A stretch of 55,240 nucleotides of DNA from UMGS1696 sp964463375 (GCA_964463375.1 CAYXBQ010000015.1:1-55240); one strand, 5' to 3'. Numbered from the stretch's first letter, positions 15,663 to 24,308 are shown. Numbers and translations are program-made. The notes: generated by a model not told the origin, from the letters alone.

Positions 15663-18600
15663 ATGATGAATCAAACTCCCTATATCCAGCGGACCTATCG
15701 CAAGTTCGATAACGTGCTGGAACGGTACGCTGCCAACATCTTTTTGCCCATCGGCTCGGTAGAAGACGTGGTCGGCTACCAAACCGACGAGCATCTGCGT
15801 CTGCCTCCCGCTGTGGCCGACATGACCCCCATCTGTCCCGGTGCGGCGTGGGGACACGAGTACGGCAACCTCTGGCTCCACTGCGAGATCACCGTGCCTG
15901 CGATTGCGGACGGGCAGATCCTCTGTGCCATTCCCGATGCGGAAGCGGTGGAGATCCTGTGCTACCGGGACGGCAAGCCCTCCGGCATCATCAACTCCAA
16001 GAACAACTTCCTCGGCGGTATGCACTCTGCCATGTTCATCACCGACAATGCCAAGGCAGGTGAGAGCTTCACCTTAGACTTCGAATGCTACGCCGGGCAC
16101 GACTGCCTGGGCTGCTCTCCCTACAGCTGCTACGGCATGGACAAGGCACAGCAGGATTTCACCAAGCATTTCCACGGGATCCGCCTGTGCGTGCTGGACA
16201 CGACCTTCCGGGACTTCTGCTTCGATCTGTCTACGGTATTGCAGATCGCCCGGCTGCCGGAGAATAACTTCACCGCTATGAAGGCACACGAATGCCTCAT
16301 GAACGCCTTCCCCCACCTGATCCAGGATACAGCCTGTGCCACCGTGGATGAGCTGCGGGAATCAGCGAAGACCATCCTACCGCTTTTGGCACCGGCACTG
16401 GAAAAGCATCCCGGCGGCGACCGTTCCCGTGGGTTCATCGGCCTGATGGGACACTCCCACATGGACACCGCATGGCTCTGGCCGGTATCCGAGACCATCC
16501 GCAAGTGCGCCCGTACCTATGCCGAAGCCTTGACCCTGATGGATATGTACCCGGACTACACCTTTATCCAGTCCTCTGCCCTGCACCTGTCCTGGATGAA
16601 GGACTACTACCCCGCCATCTTTGAAGGCATCAAGCAGAAGGTGGCAGAGGGCCGGTATGAGCCCAACGGCGGCGTTTGGGTGGAATGCGACTGCAACGTC
16701 ACCGGCGGCGAATCCATGGTACGGCAGTTCCTGTACGGCCAGCGGTTTACCGAACAGAACCTGGGCTACCGCTCCGATGCCTTCTGGCTCCCCGATACCT
16801 TCGGCTACAACGGCGCCATTCCCCAGATCATGCTGGGCTCCGGTGTCAAGTATTTCTACACCACCAAAATGTCCTGGAGTGACCTGAACACCTTCCCGGC
16901 AGACACCTTTGTATGGCGTGGCATCGACGGCAGTGAGGTCATGACCCACCTGAACCGGATGCACGTGATCCCCGATGTTCCCACCCTGAACATGGCGGTC
17001 AACGAGATCCGGGACAAGCATTCCAACGACAGCCGGCTGGTGGCCTATGGCTACGGCGACGGCGGCGGAGGACCCACCTATGGTATGCTGGAATACATGA
17101 AGCGTGTGAAGGATCTCTGCGGTATGCCTACCATCGAGCCGGTGACCGCAAGCTCCTTCATGCAGAAGCTGGAAGAGCGTCGGGACAAGCTGCCGCTGTA
17201 CGATGGGGAGCTGTACCTGGAATACCACCGTGGTACCCTGACCCAGATGCACGACGTGAAAAAGAACAACCGCAACGCCGAGATCGCCCTGCGCACCATG
17301 GAGCTCTTCGGTGTGCTGACCGGCAAGACCGACAAAGAAGAGCGGGACGAAATGTACAAGATCCTGCTGAAAAACCAGTTCCACGACATTCTGCCCGGCA
17401 CCAGCATCCCCAAGGTGTACGAGATCGCCTTCCCGGAAATGCGTGCGCTGATCGCCAAGGCAAACGGGATCACGGACAACTATGCTGCCACGATGGCAAC
17501 GGCGGACGACACAAAGCTGTCCCTGTACAACCCCCTGTCCTTTGCAAGACACGACCACACCACATTGGACGGCGCACACACCTTTGCCGATGCCATCGCC
17601 CAGACCTACACCGATATGGACGGCAACGAAAAGACGGTTGTAGAAGCAAACATCCCCGCCATGGGTACGCTGACGCTGACTGCCGGGGCAACAAAGGCTG
17701 CTGCCGGTGCCTTCTCGGTAAACGGCAACGTGCTGACCACACCGCTGTACATCGTGACCTTTGACGACCACGGCTATATCTCCTCCCTTGTTGACCGTAG
17801 AGTGAACAGAGAAGTGAAGAAGGCCGGTGGTGCCGCACTGGGTACACTGTGGTTTGGCGAGTGCCTGTGTACCGACTACGACAACTGGGAGATCGAGGAT
17901 GACATCTTCCAGAAGCTCTTTGCCGTCACCGAGCTGCTGTCTCACGAAGTGGTGGCCGATGGGGCTGTGGAATACCGTGTACGCAGCACCTACAAGCTGA
18001 GCAAGAACTCTACGGCTGTGGTAGATACCGTGTTCTACGCCAACGACCCCCGGATCGATTACGAAGTGAAGTTAGATTGGCACGAGAGCCATGCACTGCT
18101 GAAGGCTGGCTTTGACGTGAATATCCGCGCCGGCTTTGTGAAGAACGAGATCCAGTTTGGACACGTGGAAAGACCCACCACCCGGAACACCTCTCTGGAG
18201 GCCGCCAAGTTCGAGGTCTGCAACCACCGTTGGTCCGACCTGTCCGAATCTCGGTATGGCGTGGCGGTGCTGAACGACTGCAAGTACGGCATTTCCGTGG
18301 AAGAATCCGATATGCGTCTGACCCTGCAAAAGGGCTGCTATCGTCCCGACCCTATCTCCGACAACGGCGTACACTATATGACCTACAGCCTGCTGCCCCA
18401 CACGGGAGCCTTTGCTGCGGAAAACGTGGTGTACCCGGCCTACGAGCTGAACTACAAGCCTGTGGTGATCCCCGGTGTGGTCGAGAACAAGCCCCTGTTC
18501 ACCATCGATGCCCCCAACGTGATCTGTGAAGCGGTGAAGGCTGCGGAGGACATCGAGAATGCATATGTGCTGCGCCTGTACGAATGCGAACGGAATACCA

Positions 18601-18749
18601 CAAGCTGCACCCTCGCTCTGCCCGGTGCCCGCCGTGTGACCGTGACCAACCTGCTGGAAGAGGACGGCGTAGAGCTGCCCATCGTAGACGGCAAGGTGAA
18701 CGTAGCATTCCATCCGTTCGAGATCAAGACCATCGTTGTAGAGAAGTAA
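15663..18749 (+). CDS. Alpha-mannosidase, GH38 family
   Basis: Retaining, zinc-dependent exo-alpha-mannosidase acting on mannosides from N-glycans or yeast mannan. The 1028-residue protein has an N-terminal beta domain (to about residue 250), then the GH38 barrel opening with GLMGHSHMDTAWLWP near residue 260, whose His-x-Asp binds zinc. The nucleophile block FWLPDTFGYNGAIPQ has Asp near 378. The central helical domain contains LKNQFHDILPGTSIP with another zinc-ligand His. The C-terminal beta-sandwich ends in HPFEIKTIVVEK. No signal peptide, so cytoplasmic. ATG 15663 has AAAGGA ten bases upstream; the next codon is also ATG. The final AAG-TAA is the first unit of a heptamer repeat, followed by a terminator shared with the convergent binding-protein gene. 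Confidence 0.95.
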   Translation: MMNQTPYIQRTYRKFDNVLERYAANIFLPIGSVEDVVGYQTDEHLRLPPAVADMTPICPGAAWGHEYGNLWLHCEITVPAIADGQILCAIPDAEAVEILCYRDGKPSGIINSKNNFLGGMHSAMFITDNAKAGESFTLDFECYAGHDCLGCSPYSCYGMDKAQQDFTKHFHGIRLCVLDTTFRDFCFDLSTVLQIARLPENNFTAMKAHECLMNAFPHLIQDTACATVDELRESAKTILPLLAPALEKHPGGDRSRGFIGLMGHSHMDTAWLWPVSETIRKCARTYAEALTLMDMYPDYTFIQSSALHLSWMKDYYPAIFEGIKQKVAEGRYEPNGGVWVECDCNVTGGESMVRQFLYGQRFTEQNLGYRSDAFWLPDTFGYNGAIPQIMLGSGVKYFYTTKMSWSDLNTFPADTFVWRGIDGSEVMTHLNRMHVIPDVPTLNMAVNEIRDKHSNDSRLVAYGYGDGGGGPTYGMLEYMKRVKDLCGMPTIEPVTASSFMQKLEERRDKLPLYDGELYLEYHRGTLTQMHDVKKNNRNAEIALRTMELFGVLTGKTDKEERDEMYKILLKNQFHDILPGTSIPKVYEIAFPEMRALIAKANGITDNYAATMATADDTKLSLYNPLSFARHDHTTLDGAHTFADAIAQTYTDMDGNEKTVVEANIPAMGTLTLTAGATKAAAGAFSVNGNVLTTPLYIVTFDDHGYISSLVDRRVNREVKKAGGAALGTLWFGECLCTDYDNWEIEDDIFQKLFAVTELLSHEVVADGAVEYRVRSTYKLSKNSTAVVDTVFYANDPRIDYEVKLDWHESHALLKAGFDVNIRAGFVKNEIQFGHVERPTTRNTSLEAAKFEVCNHRWSDLSESRYGVAVLNDCKYGISVEESDMRLTLQKGCYRPDPISDNGVHYMTYSLLPHTGAFAAENVVYPAYELNYKPVVIPGVVENKPLFTIDAPNVICEAVKAAEDIENAYVLRLYECERNTTSCTLALPGARRVTVTNLLEEDGVELPIVDGKVNVAFHPFEIKTIVVEK

Positions 18750-18777
18750 GAAGTTAGAAGTAAGAAATCAGAAATGG
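18743..18777 (+). repeat. Heptamer repeat starting at the mannosidase stop codon
   Basis: Five 7-base units in exact register: GAAGTAA (which contains the last Lys codon and the TAA stop), GAAGTTA, GAAGTAA, GAAATCA, GAAATGG. The array runs into the terminator stem. The same unit family begins at the stop of the MATE gene (35617-35644). Confidence 0.8.
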
Positions 18778-18815
18778 GTGCAAGGCTCACATAAGTCTTA
18801 CACCCATTTTGTTTT
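18775..18815. terminator. Terminator between mannosidase and convergent binding-protein gene
   Basis: TGGGTG (18775-18780) pairs with CACCCA (18801-18806), extended inside by AAG/CTT, followed by TTTTGTTTT on the plus strand. Confidence 0.8.
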
Positions 18816-18869
18816 CCTATATTGGTATCACTATCGGATCGGTTTGGTTTCCCGTTGCAACTTTTGACT

Positions 18870-20312
18870 TTACTGCACTTCTGCCTGTTGCAGGGCCTCG
18901 ACGAGCTTGTCCAGACTGGTGTCAACGGACTTGGCTAAGGATTCCATGCGGGACATGTACGTGTCCTTGCCGCTCTCTACCAGGCTGAAGGGAATGTCTG
19001 CTACGGCGTTCAGCACCGTGCCGTAAATGAAGAACGGGTCGATGTAGCAGGTCTCCAGCACCAGGTCCATCATCTCGCAGGTGTCCTCGTCCCGGGATGC
19101 CTTCGCCTTCAGCACCGTGTCATAGTACGTGGGACGAACATCTCTGTAGCTGTAGAAGTTTTGTGCCTCTAAGATCACAGCGGACAGCTCCGTGTTTCTG
19201 GCGGTGATCGGAATGGCAAAATAGGAGGAGCCATAGTTCCGGTTCCGGTATTCGCTGCTTTCGTCATACTTGGGGTAGGGCAGGATCCCAAAGTCCGATT
19301 CCATATCCCGGAAGCCCGCAGCCGAGCCAATGGCGGACATGTTGAACATCACCTGGTCGCCCATGAACAGATTGCCGCTGAGCTCATAGCCGTTGCCGCT
19401 GTCCTCGTAAAAGGCAAGAGCTTTTTTGAAAATATCATAGTTCTTTTCTGTAGATAATGTGGGCGTCAGAGAACCATCGCTCTCCTTTTGACACAGCTCC
19501 ATGCCCAGGCTCCACAGGATCGCACGACCGGATTGCAGCCCGGAGATCGAGCCGTATTGGTCCTTGTCGGTCATGACACCGTCTCCGTCCAGATCCTGCG
19601 TGGCAGCCGTGCAGAGCTTGTTGTACAGATCCCAGGTCCAGTCTCCCTCCCGCACGGTGTTGTACAGTCCGTCCAGCCCAAAGGCACCGTCCAGCCCGGA
19701 GGCCTCGTAGAGATTCTTGTTGAAGAAAATGGCGTTCATGTTGGAGATCATGTCCAGGGTGTACCAGCCCACCGCACCGGGCAGCATCCCATCGATCAAA
19801 GCAGCCTCGTTCCAGCCGCCGCACCACCAGGGCTCGTCCAGCGCCAGCACATCGATGGCATTCAGATTGAAGAACCAGCCGTTGACCTCGGCCCCCCACC
19901 AATAGTCCGGTACGATCAGGTCATAGGCTTGATCCTGCGCCAAAATGCTGGCACTGATGGTGTTGTTGAAGGTCGTCCGGTCGCTGACCACATCCACAAA
20001 GGACAACGCCACGTTGAATTCATCGGTGACAAGGGTGTTCCGGTTGTACACCGCATCGTTCAGGGCCTCACCGGTGTATTCCTCCGCAGTAAAGTGGGTC
20101 AGCTTTTCGGTACGCACCAGAGAAACATAGTCCTCGCCCCCAAAGTCGTAGCCGCTCAGCCCATGGGTCAGCTCGGTCTCCGTCTCCACAGATTCAGTTA
20201 CTACATCTGTAGTGGTAGTATCTACCGTGGTCTCGGTGTTGCCATCGCCGCAGGAGGCCAGCAGAGAAGCGATCATCAGCATGGCAAGCAGCAAAGAAGC
20301 AGATCTTTTCAT
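18870..20312 (-). CDS. Extracellular solute-binding lipoprotein (orphan)
   Basis: Receptor component of a carbohydrate ABC importer, anchored by lipid at Cys21 (lipobox LASC). It has 480 residues with a long Thr-rich linker after the signal. The conserved block EEYTGEALNDAVYNRNTL and a calcium-type loop DLDGDGVMTDKD place it in the same family as the proteins at 10729, 24309 and 49106, although it is clearly diverged from them. Start: two in-frame ATGs (20318 and 20312); the second was chosen because AGGA is eight bases before it but only two before the first. The promoter carries two palindromes (20331-20384), so expression is probably substrate-controlled. No permease genes nearby. Confidence 0.88.
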   Translation of the reverse strand: MKRSASLLLAMLMIASLLASCGDGNTETTVDTTTTDVVTESVETETELTHGLSGYDFGGEDYVSLVRTEKLTHFTAEEYTGEALNDAVYNRNTLVTDEFNVALSFVDVVSDRTTFNNTISASILAQDQAYDLIVPDYWWGAEVNGWFFNLNAIDVLALDEPWWCGGWNEAALIDGMLPGAVGWYTLDMISNMNAIFFNKNLYEASGLDGAFGLDGLYNTVREGDWTWDLYNKLCTAATQDLDGDGVMTDKDQYGSISGLQSGRAILWSLGMELCQKESDGSLTPTLSTEKNYDIFKKALAFYEDSGNGYELSGNLFMGDQVMFNMSAIGSAAGFRDMESDFGILPYPKYDESSEYRNRNYGSSYFAIPITARNTELSAVILEAQNFYSYRDVRPTYYDTVLKAKASRDEDTCEMMDLVLETCYIDPFFIYGTVLNAVADIPFSLVESGKDTYMSRMESLAKSVDTSLDKLVEALQQAEVQ

Positions 20313-20330
20313 TTGCATAATCCTTTCTTA

Positions 20331-20384
20331 TGATAACGTTACAGAATACAACATCATTATACACCATTTTCCCGGGAATTGCAA
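20331..20384 (-). promoter_or_regulatory. Promoter and two operator-like palindromes of the 18870-20312 gene
   Basis: TTGCAA (20379-20384) and TATAAT (20356-20361), minus strand, spacing 17. The spacer contains the perfect palindrome TTCCCGGGAA (20369-20378). Downstream of the start point lies TGATAACGTTACA (20331-20343), a CG-centred palindrome of the LacI/CcpA operator style. Both sites would block polymerase if occupied. Confidence 0.75.
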
Positions 20385-20416
20385 CTGTTTTCTTGCGCAT
20401 TGCTCCAAAAAAACGC

Positions 20417-20448
20417 AAAAAAAGATCGTCCCCAAAACGAGGACGACC
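20417..20448 (-). terminator. Terminator downstream of the 29-residue peptide gene
   Basis: TCGTCC (20426-20431) pairs with GGACGA (20441-20446); on the minus strand the stem is followed by seven T (20417-20423) and further T-rich sequence. It insulates the following binding-protein promoter. Confidence 0.75.
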
Positions 20449-20460
20449 CATGTGGCCCTA

Positions 20461-20529
20461 TGCGTCAGTTGCAACAGCAAGCTTTGTTAACGTCAGTTAC
20501 AACAGCAAGCTTTGTAACCTTAGTTACAA
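20461..20529. repeat. Two and a half copies of a 27-28 bp direct repeat
   Basis: Copies at 20475-20502 and 20503-20529 both start CAGCAAGCTTTG and end CAGTTACAA or TAGTTACAA; a partial copy precedes them (20461-20474, GTCAGTTGCAA). The repeat lies in the 3' untranslated region of the small peptide and covers its stop and last two codons. Confidence 0.7.
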
Positions 20530-20609
20530 CAGCTACAGAACAGGATCACAAGCAGGAGCAGGATCCAGATCCATTCGTTGTTCTCGAAGATATTACAGAA
20601 GCATCCCAT
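20520..20609 (-). CDS. Predicted 29-residue Cys/Trp-rich membrane peptide
   Basis: A short frame preceded by GGAAAGGATAAAAT (Shine-Dalgarno AGGA six bases before the ATG). The product starts MGCFCNIFENNEW, continues with one hydrophobic segment WIWILLLLVILF and ends CSCCN. It therefore has one membrane span with two cysteines before and three after it. Tiny Cys- or Gly-rich one-span proteins of similar layout exist in Firmicutes, including sporulation-associated YjcZ-type peptides, but I cannot assign it to a family. A terminator lies downstream (20417-20448). It follows the zinc-ribbon gene on the same strand after a 150-bp gap and might be co-transcribed. Confidence 0.6.
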   Translation of the reverse strand: MGCFCNIFENNEWIWILLLLVILFCSCCN

Positions 20610-20759
20610 ATTTTATCCTTTCCCCTCGCAGGACCGTTCACGATCCTTCCTCTATTTCCGATCCCCCATGGCAAGGGAACGGCGAGCAGCTGCCTTTGCC
20701 GCTCTGGTATTAGGATATGCCCAGGGGAGACGAATGTGCATGGGATAACCTTTGATCGC

Positions 20760-21401
20760 TTACGTCAGATCCAGCCGGGTGCAGTTTTCCAAAAAGTCGT
20801 TGGCCTGGGTCAGACTGCCGGTGGGGATCTCCACGGAGGCGGCGCAGTTTTTGCAGGTCACCCGGATCATGTCCTGGAAGATGTCCACCACGTATTCGCC
20901 CTTGCCGTCCGGGCAGTGACAGTGGATGGCACCCTCGTCCTGCAATTCGTGGATCACATACAGCACGATCTCGTACACCTGGGGATCGCTGAGCTCGCCC
21001 CGTTCGCCCCGGGAGGCCGCATAGGTCTCAAAGTCCGTGTCGCCAAGCAGCTCGGTCAGCTCCTTTTCCGCCTCTGCCACAGCCGATTGGACCTGATCTG
21101 CCTTGCCAATGAAGCAGATGTCCAGTCCGGAGTATGCGCAGGGGAGAACGAAAAGCTCTTTTTCGAAGAAGATCTGGGAAGAGATCTGGTAGGTGTGGGG
21201 AGAGGGGCAGGCGAAGCAGGGAACGGTGAGGCGTACCTTTTTGTCTTTGGTATAGATGATCTCCAAAGCAGATTCCCCGCAGGGACATTTGAGGCGCATC
21301 ATATCGGCGGTCAGCGAGAACACGCCCACCATACTCATGACAAGGGCTCCGCATTCCGGGCAGCGGTAAGCCACGGTGGTTTCCTTAGGCGTTAATACCA
21401 T
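20760..21401 (-). CDS. Conserved-looking zinc-ribbon protein of unknown function
   Basis: A 213-residue soluble protein with three Cys pairs: CPECG near the N-terminus, CPCG about 25 residues later, CFAC around residue 62, and a C-terminal CHC plus CKNC pair. Such CxxC sets usually bind zinc. No enzyme motif was found and I do not recognise the family. Start: ATG 21401 has AAGGA ten bases upstream; a GTG at 21374 with AAGGA seven bases upstream is an equally good alternative, giving MAYRCPECG. It has its own perfect promoter and is divergent from the helicase gene. Confidence 0.75.
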   Translation of the reverse strand: MVLTPKETTVAYRCPECGALVMSMVGVFSLTADMMRLKCPCGESALEIIYTKDKKVRLTVPCFACPSPHTYQISSQIFFEKELFVLPCAYSGLDICFIGKADQVQSAVAEAEKELTELLGDTDFETYAASRGERGELSDPQVYEIVLYVIHELQDEGAIHCHCPDGKGEYVVDIFQDMIRVTCKNCAASVEIPTGSLTQANDFLENCTRLDLT

Positions 21402-21446
21402 GGTTTTTGTTTCCTTTATTCTTTGTTTTTCTTTCGGCTATATAGT

Positions 21447-21475
21447 ATTATACACACTACGTCCGGGAATGTCAA
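21447..21475 (-). promoter_or_regulatory. Promoter of the zinc-ribbon gene
   Basis: TTGACA (21470-21475) and TATAAT (21447-21452) on the minus strand, spacing 17. The spacer contains TTCCCGG like the spacer of the 20356-20384 promoter. Confidence 0.85.
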
Positions 21476-21489
21476 GTGGTTTTCCGCAG

Positions 21490-21518
21490 TTGAAAAATCC
21501 CGCGAAGTATGCTATAAT
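21490..21518 (+). promoter_or_regulatory. Promoter of the helicase gene
   Basis: TTGAAA (21490-21495) and TATAAT (21513-21518), spacing 17. It is back-to-back with the zinc-ribbon promoter, with only 14 bases between the two -35 hexamers, so both could share one regulator. Confidence 0.85.
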
Positions 21519-21567
21519 ATCCACAACATATCCACCACGTGTGAGAAAAAAAGGAGTGCATGAGAGC

Positions 21568-24186
21568 ATGGAGTATCGGCGGGAGACGGACACAGTGGTC
21601 GTCACAGTCACAGAGCTGGCAAAATATGCCTATGGCGTGGATCGGCCGGCGCTGTTCACCGAAAAATACGGCTTCAAACGGCTGCTGGATGCGGAAGAAA
21701 CGGACAACATGCCCGCTGCCGAAAGGGATGAGCCATCGTCACATGAGCCATCGTCACACGATCCATCGTTACACGATGCGGCTGCCGTGGGGGAAAAATA
21801 CCACGTGAATCGGGCTGTGGATCGACTGTGCGAAACAGGCGGTAGTGCCGAGGTGGAGCTGGCGTGGGCAGGTACGGTGGAGGGCATGGCACTGGAGCTC
21901 CACGGCCGCTCCGATAGTATTTCCTTCGATGGGCAGCTCCATACCGTGGAAGAGGTCAAAACCCTTGCCAGCTTCCAGAACAATCCCAATCCCTTCTCCG
22001 TGCCGTCCCACTTTGCCCAGGCCGCCTGCTATGCCTTTATGCTGTGCCAGACCAGTGCCGTGGAGCAGGTGGCGGTGCAGATCACCTTTGTGCGCCGGAG
22101 CGATGGTGCCAAGCGGATCTGGCGTGCCCTTTTCGGCTATACGCTGCTGTCCGCACTGGTCAAAGGACTTATCCACCGTGCCATGCCGTTTTTGCGGATC
22201 CAAAAGGAGCGGCTCTCCCTCCGTGTGGACGAGCTGCAAGCCCTGCCGTTCCCCTATCCCGCCATGCGCCCCGGGCAGGAGGATTTCATCAAAGAGGCCT
22301 TTCGCACCATCCGCACCGGTGGCAGACTGTTCGTCTCCGCACCCTGCGGTATCGGGAAGACCATTTCCAGCCTGTATCCGGCGCTGCGGGCATTGGGGCA
22401 GGGCAAATGCGACCGGATCTTCTATGCCACCGCCAAGACCATCACCGGCAAGGCTGCCTTAGATGCCGCTGCCACCCTGTCTGCCCATGCGCCCCATATG
22501 CGTGCCATGCTGCTGCTGGCCAAGGAGCTGATGTGCAGCGTGGGGGAGATCGAAGGGGAATCCAGCATGGCGATGAAGTGTCCCATTTGCGGATGCAGAC
22601 AGGACAGCGGCTGGGAAAACACCTTTCGTCCGGCGGCTGCCAGACAGGCCGATGCATTGATCGAGCTGCTCACAGGCGGCAATATCTACACACCGGAGCA
22701 GATCAAGCTGGTGGCCGGCAAGCACGAGGTCTGCCCGCACGAATTGGCATTGTCCCTCAGCGAATACTGCGACCTTATCGTGTGTGACTACAACTATGTC
22801 TTTGACGAAAAAATGCGGCTGGCACGGTATTTTGCGGACGTGAACCGGCGGGAGAAATATGTGTTCTGCATCGATGAGGCACACAACCTGCCCGACCGTG
22901 CCCGGGATATGTACTCCGCCACCATGACCTATCGAGACATCCAGCGGCTGCGGCAGGTGAAGGACAAATTTTTCGAAGGGGACGAGAAGTTCGAGGAAGC
23001 ACTGGTGTCGGTGGAAAAATGGTTCCGGACGCTGTTTTTGCAGTGCGGCAAGGAGGCCAGTCTGGTCACGGTGGGCACGGGCAAGAAGCAGGTGGAAAAA
23101 AAGATCGGCTACGTGCGCTCCAGCCAGATCCCCATCTCCATTCCCAAACGCTTTGGCAGACTCAATAGCGTTCTGTGGAAGCATATCCGTGGGCGGCACG
23201 AATTCGCCGGAGAGCTGGTGGAGCTGCGGCAGACCATACTTAGCTTTTGCCATGCCGCCGAGGTGGCCGATCAACGCTTTTGCTTCCTCGCCACCGGAGA
23301 GATGCCCGCAGAACGTGCCGATACGGAAGCGGAGACCCTGAACCTGCCGGGATGGGAAATGACGGTGCAGATCCTATGCCTGGATCCGGGGGAGCGGCTG
23401 GATGCCATGCTGAAAAGTGCCAGGGCCTCGATATTCTTCTCCGCCACACTTTCGCCCATCGAATACTATCAAAGCGTGACCGGTTCCGAGAAAAGCGTGT
23501 ACTTAGACCTGCCATCCCCCTACGAAAAGGACAACCTGTGTCTGGTGGCGTACGACGGTACCAGCACCCGATTCAGCGACAGACGGGACAGTGCCGAGGA
23601 GGTGGCGGCGGTGATTGAGCAGGTGGTGTCTGCCCACGTGGGACACTACATCGTGTATTTTCCCTCCTATGCCTACCTGCAGGTGGTCTATCGCCTGTTT
23701 CGGCAGATGGCTCCCCACATCCCCGCCGTGCGGCAAAAAAGCGGCATGACTCTTTTCGACAGAGAGCAGTTTTTGCGGGTGTTCGAATCCCAGAAGTATC
23801 CACATCTTGTGGGCTTTTGCGTGCTGGGCGGGATGTTTTCGGAAGGGATCGACCTGCGGGGGGATTCGCTGATCGGCGCCATCGTGGTGGGTACAGGTCT
23901 GCCGGGTCTTTCCCCGGAACGGAACCTGATGGCAGAATACTACCAGAACCACACGGAAAACGGACAGGAGTTCGCCTACATCTATCCCGGTATGAACAAG
24001 GTCTTGCAGGCGGCGGGGCGTGTGATCCGTTCGGAGACGGACCGGGGCGTGGTGGTGCTCATCGACGACCGCTACAACGAGCCGGGCACCAAGCTGCTGT
24101 TTCCTGCCCACTGGCAGCACCTTCGCTATACGGCAGACCCCTACAGCTTAGGCCATATGCTGGATGGCTTTTGGAAGGATGCATAG
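21568..24186 (+). CDS. DinG/XPD-type DNA helicase with N-terminal PD-(D/E)XK nuclease-like domain
   Basis: Predicted ATP-driven 5'-to-3' DNA helicase for repair, 872 residues. The N-terminal domain has Asp near 116 followed by E-V-K near 129-131, the active-site pattern of RecB/Cas4-like nucleases. Walker A SAPCGIGKT lies near 256-264. Cysteines around 323, 338-343, 389 and 401-406 are placed as in the Fe-S domain of XPD. The DEAH box CIDEAHN is near 435-438, and C-terminal motifs include FSATLSP, GMFSEGIDLRGDSL and AAGRVIRSETDRG. ATG 21568 has AAGGAG 11 bases upstream. A 15-bp triplicate (21730-21774) encodes repeated PSSHE/PSSHD units in the linker before the nuclease domain. Own promoter. 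Confidence 0.9.
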   Translation: MEYRRETDTVVVTVTELAKYAYGVDRPALFTEKYGFKRLLDAEETDNMPAAERDEPSSHEPSSHDPSLHDAAAVGEKYHVNRAVDRLCETGGSAEVELAWAGTVEGMALELHGRSDSISFDGQLHTVEEVKTLASFQNNPNPFSVPSHFAQAACYAFMLCQTSAVEQVAVQITFVRRSDGAKRIWRALFGYTLLSALVKGLIHRAMPFLRIQKERLSLRVDELQALPFPYPAMRPGQEDFIKEAFRTIRTGGRLFVSAPCGIGKTISSLYPALRALGQGKCDRIFYATAKTITGKAALDAAATLSAHAPHMRAMLLLAKELMCSVGEIEGESSMAMKCPICGCRQDSGWENTFRPAAARQADALIELLTGGNIYTPEQIKLVAGKHEVCPHELALSLSEYCDLIVCDYNYVFDEKMRLARYFADVNRREKYVFCIDEAHNLPDRARDMYSATMTYRDIQRLRQVKDKFFEGDEKFEEALVSVEKWFRTLFLQCGKEASLVTVGTGKKQVEKKIGYVRSSQIPISIPKRFGRLNSVLWKHIRGRHEFAGELVELRQTILSFCHAAEVADQRFCFLATGEMPAERADTEAETLNLPGWEMTVQILCLDPGERLDAMLKSARASIFFSATLSPIEYYQSVTGSEKSVYLDLPSPYEKDNLCLVAYDGTSTRFSDRRDSAEEVAAVIEQVVSAHVGHYIVYFPSYAYLQVVYRLFRQMAPHIPAVRQKSGMTLFDREQFLRVFESQKYPHLVGFCVLGGMFSEGIDLRGDSLIGAIVVGTGLPGLSPERNLMAEYYQNHTENGQEFAYIYPGMNKVLQAAGRVIRSETDRGVVVLIDDRYNEPGTKLLFPAHWQHLRYTADPYSLGHMLDGFWKDA
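21730..21774 (+). repeat. Intragenic 15-bp tandem repeat, three copies
   Basis: GAGCCATCGTCACAT, GAGCCATCGTCACAC and GATCCATCGTTACAC follow each other without gaps. They keep the reading frame and encode a Pro-Ser-Ser/Leu-His linker in the helicase. Copy number changes would alter linker length by five residues without frameshift. Confidence 0.85.
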
Positions 24187-24205
24187 ATATTGTACGATAA
24201 TGACA

Positions 24206-24266
24206 GAATTATTTGGTAATTCGTGGAAATGTTTGTCTTGACAAAGTCGGAATGATTTGCTATAAT
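24206..24266 (+). promoter_or_regulatory. Promoter of the 24309 binding-protein gene with upstream inverted repeat
   Basis: TTGACA (24238-24243) and TATAAT (24261-24266), spacing 17. GAATTA and TAATTC (24206-24211, 24217-24222) form an inverted repeat about 20 bases upstream of the -35. It could be an activator site or the end of a weak hairpin behind the helicase gene. Confidence 0.85.
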
Positions 24267-24308
24267 TTAAAGTAGCTTTGTATGATCGAAAAAAGGAGAA
24301 TGTACAGG

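Noticed and set aside
20461..20529. CRISPR-like repeat
   Set aside because: The two copies are directly adjacent with no spacers, so this is a simple direct repeat.
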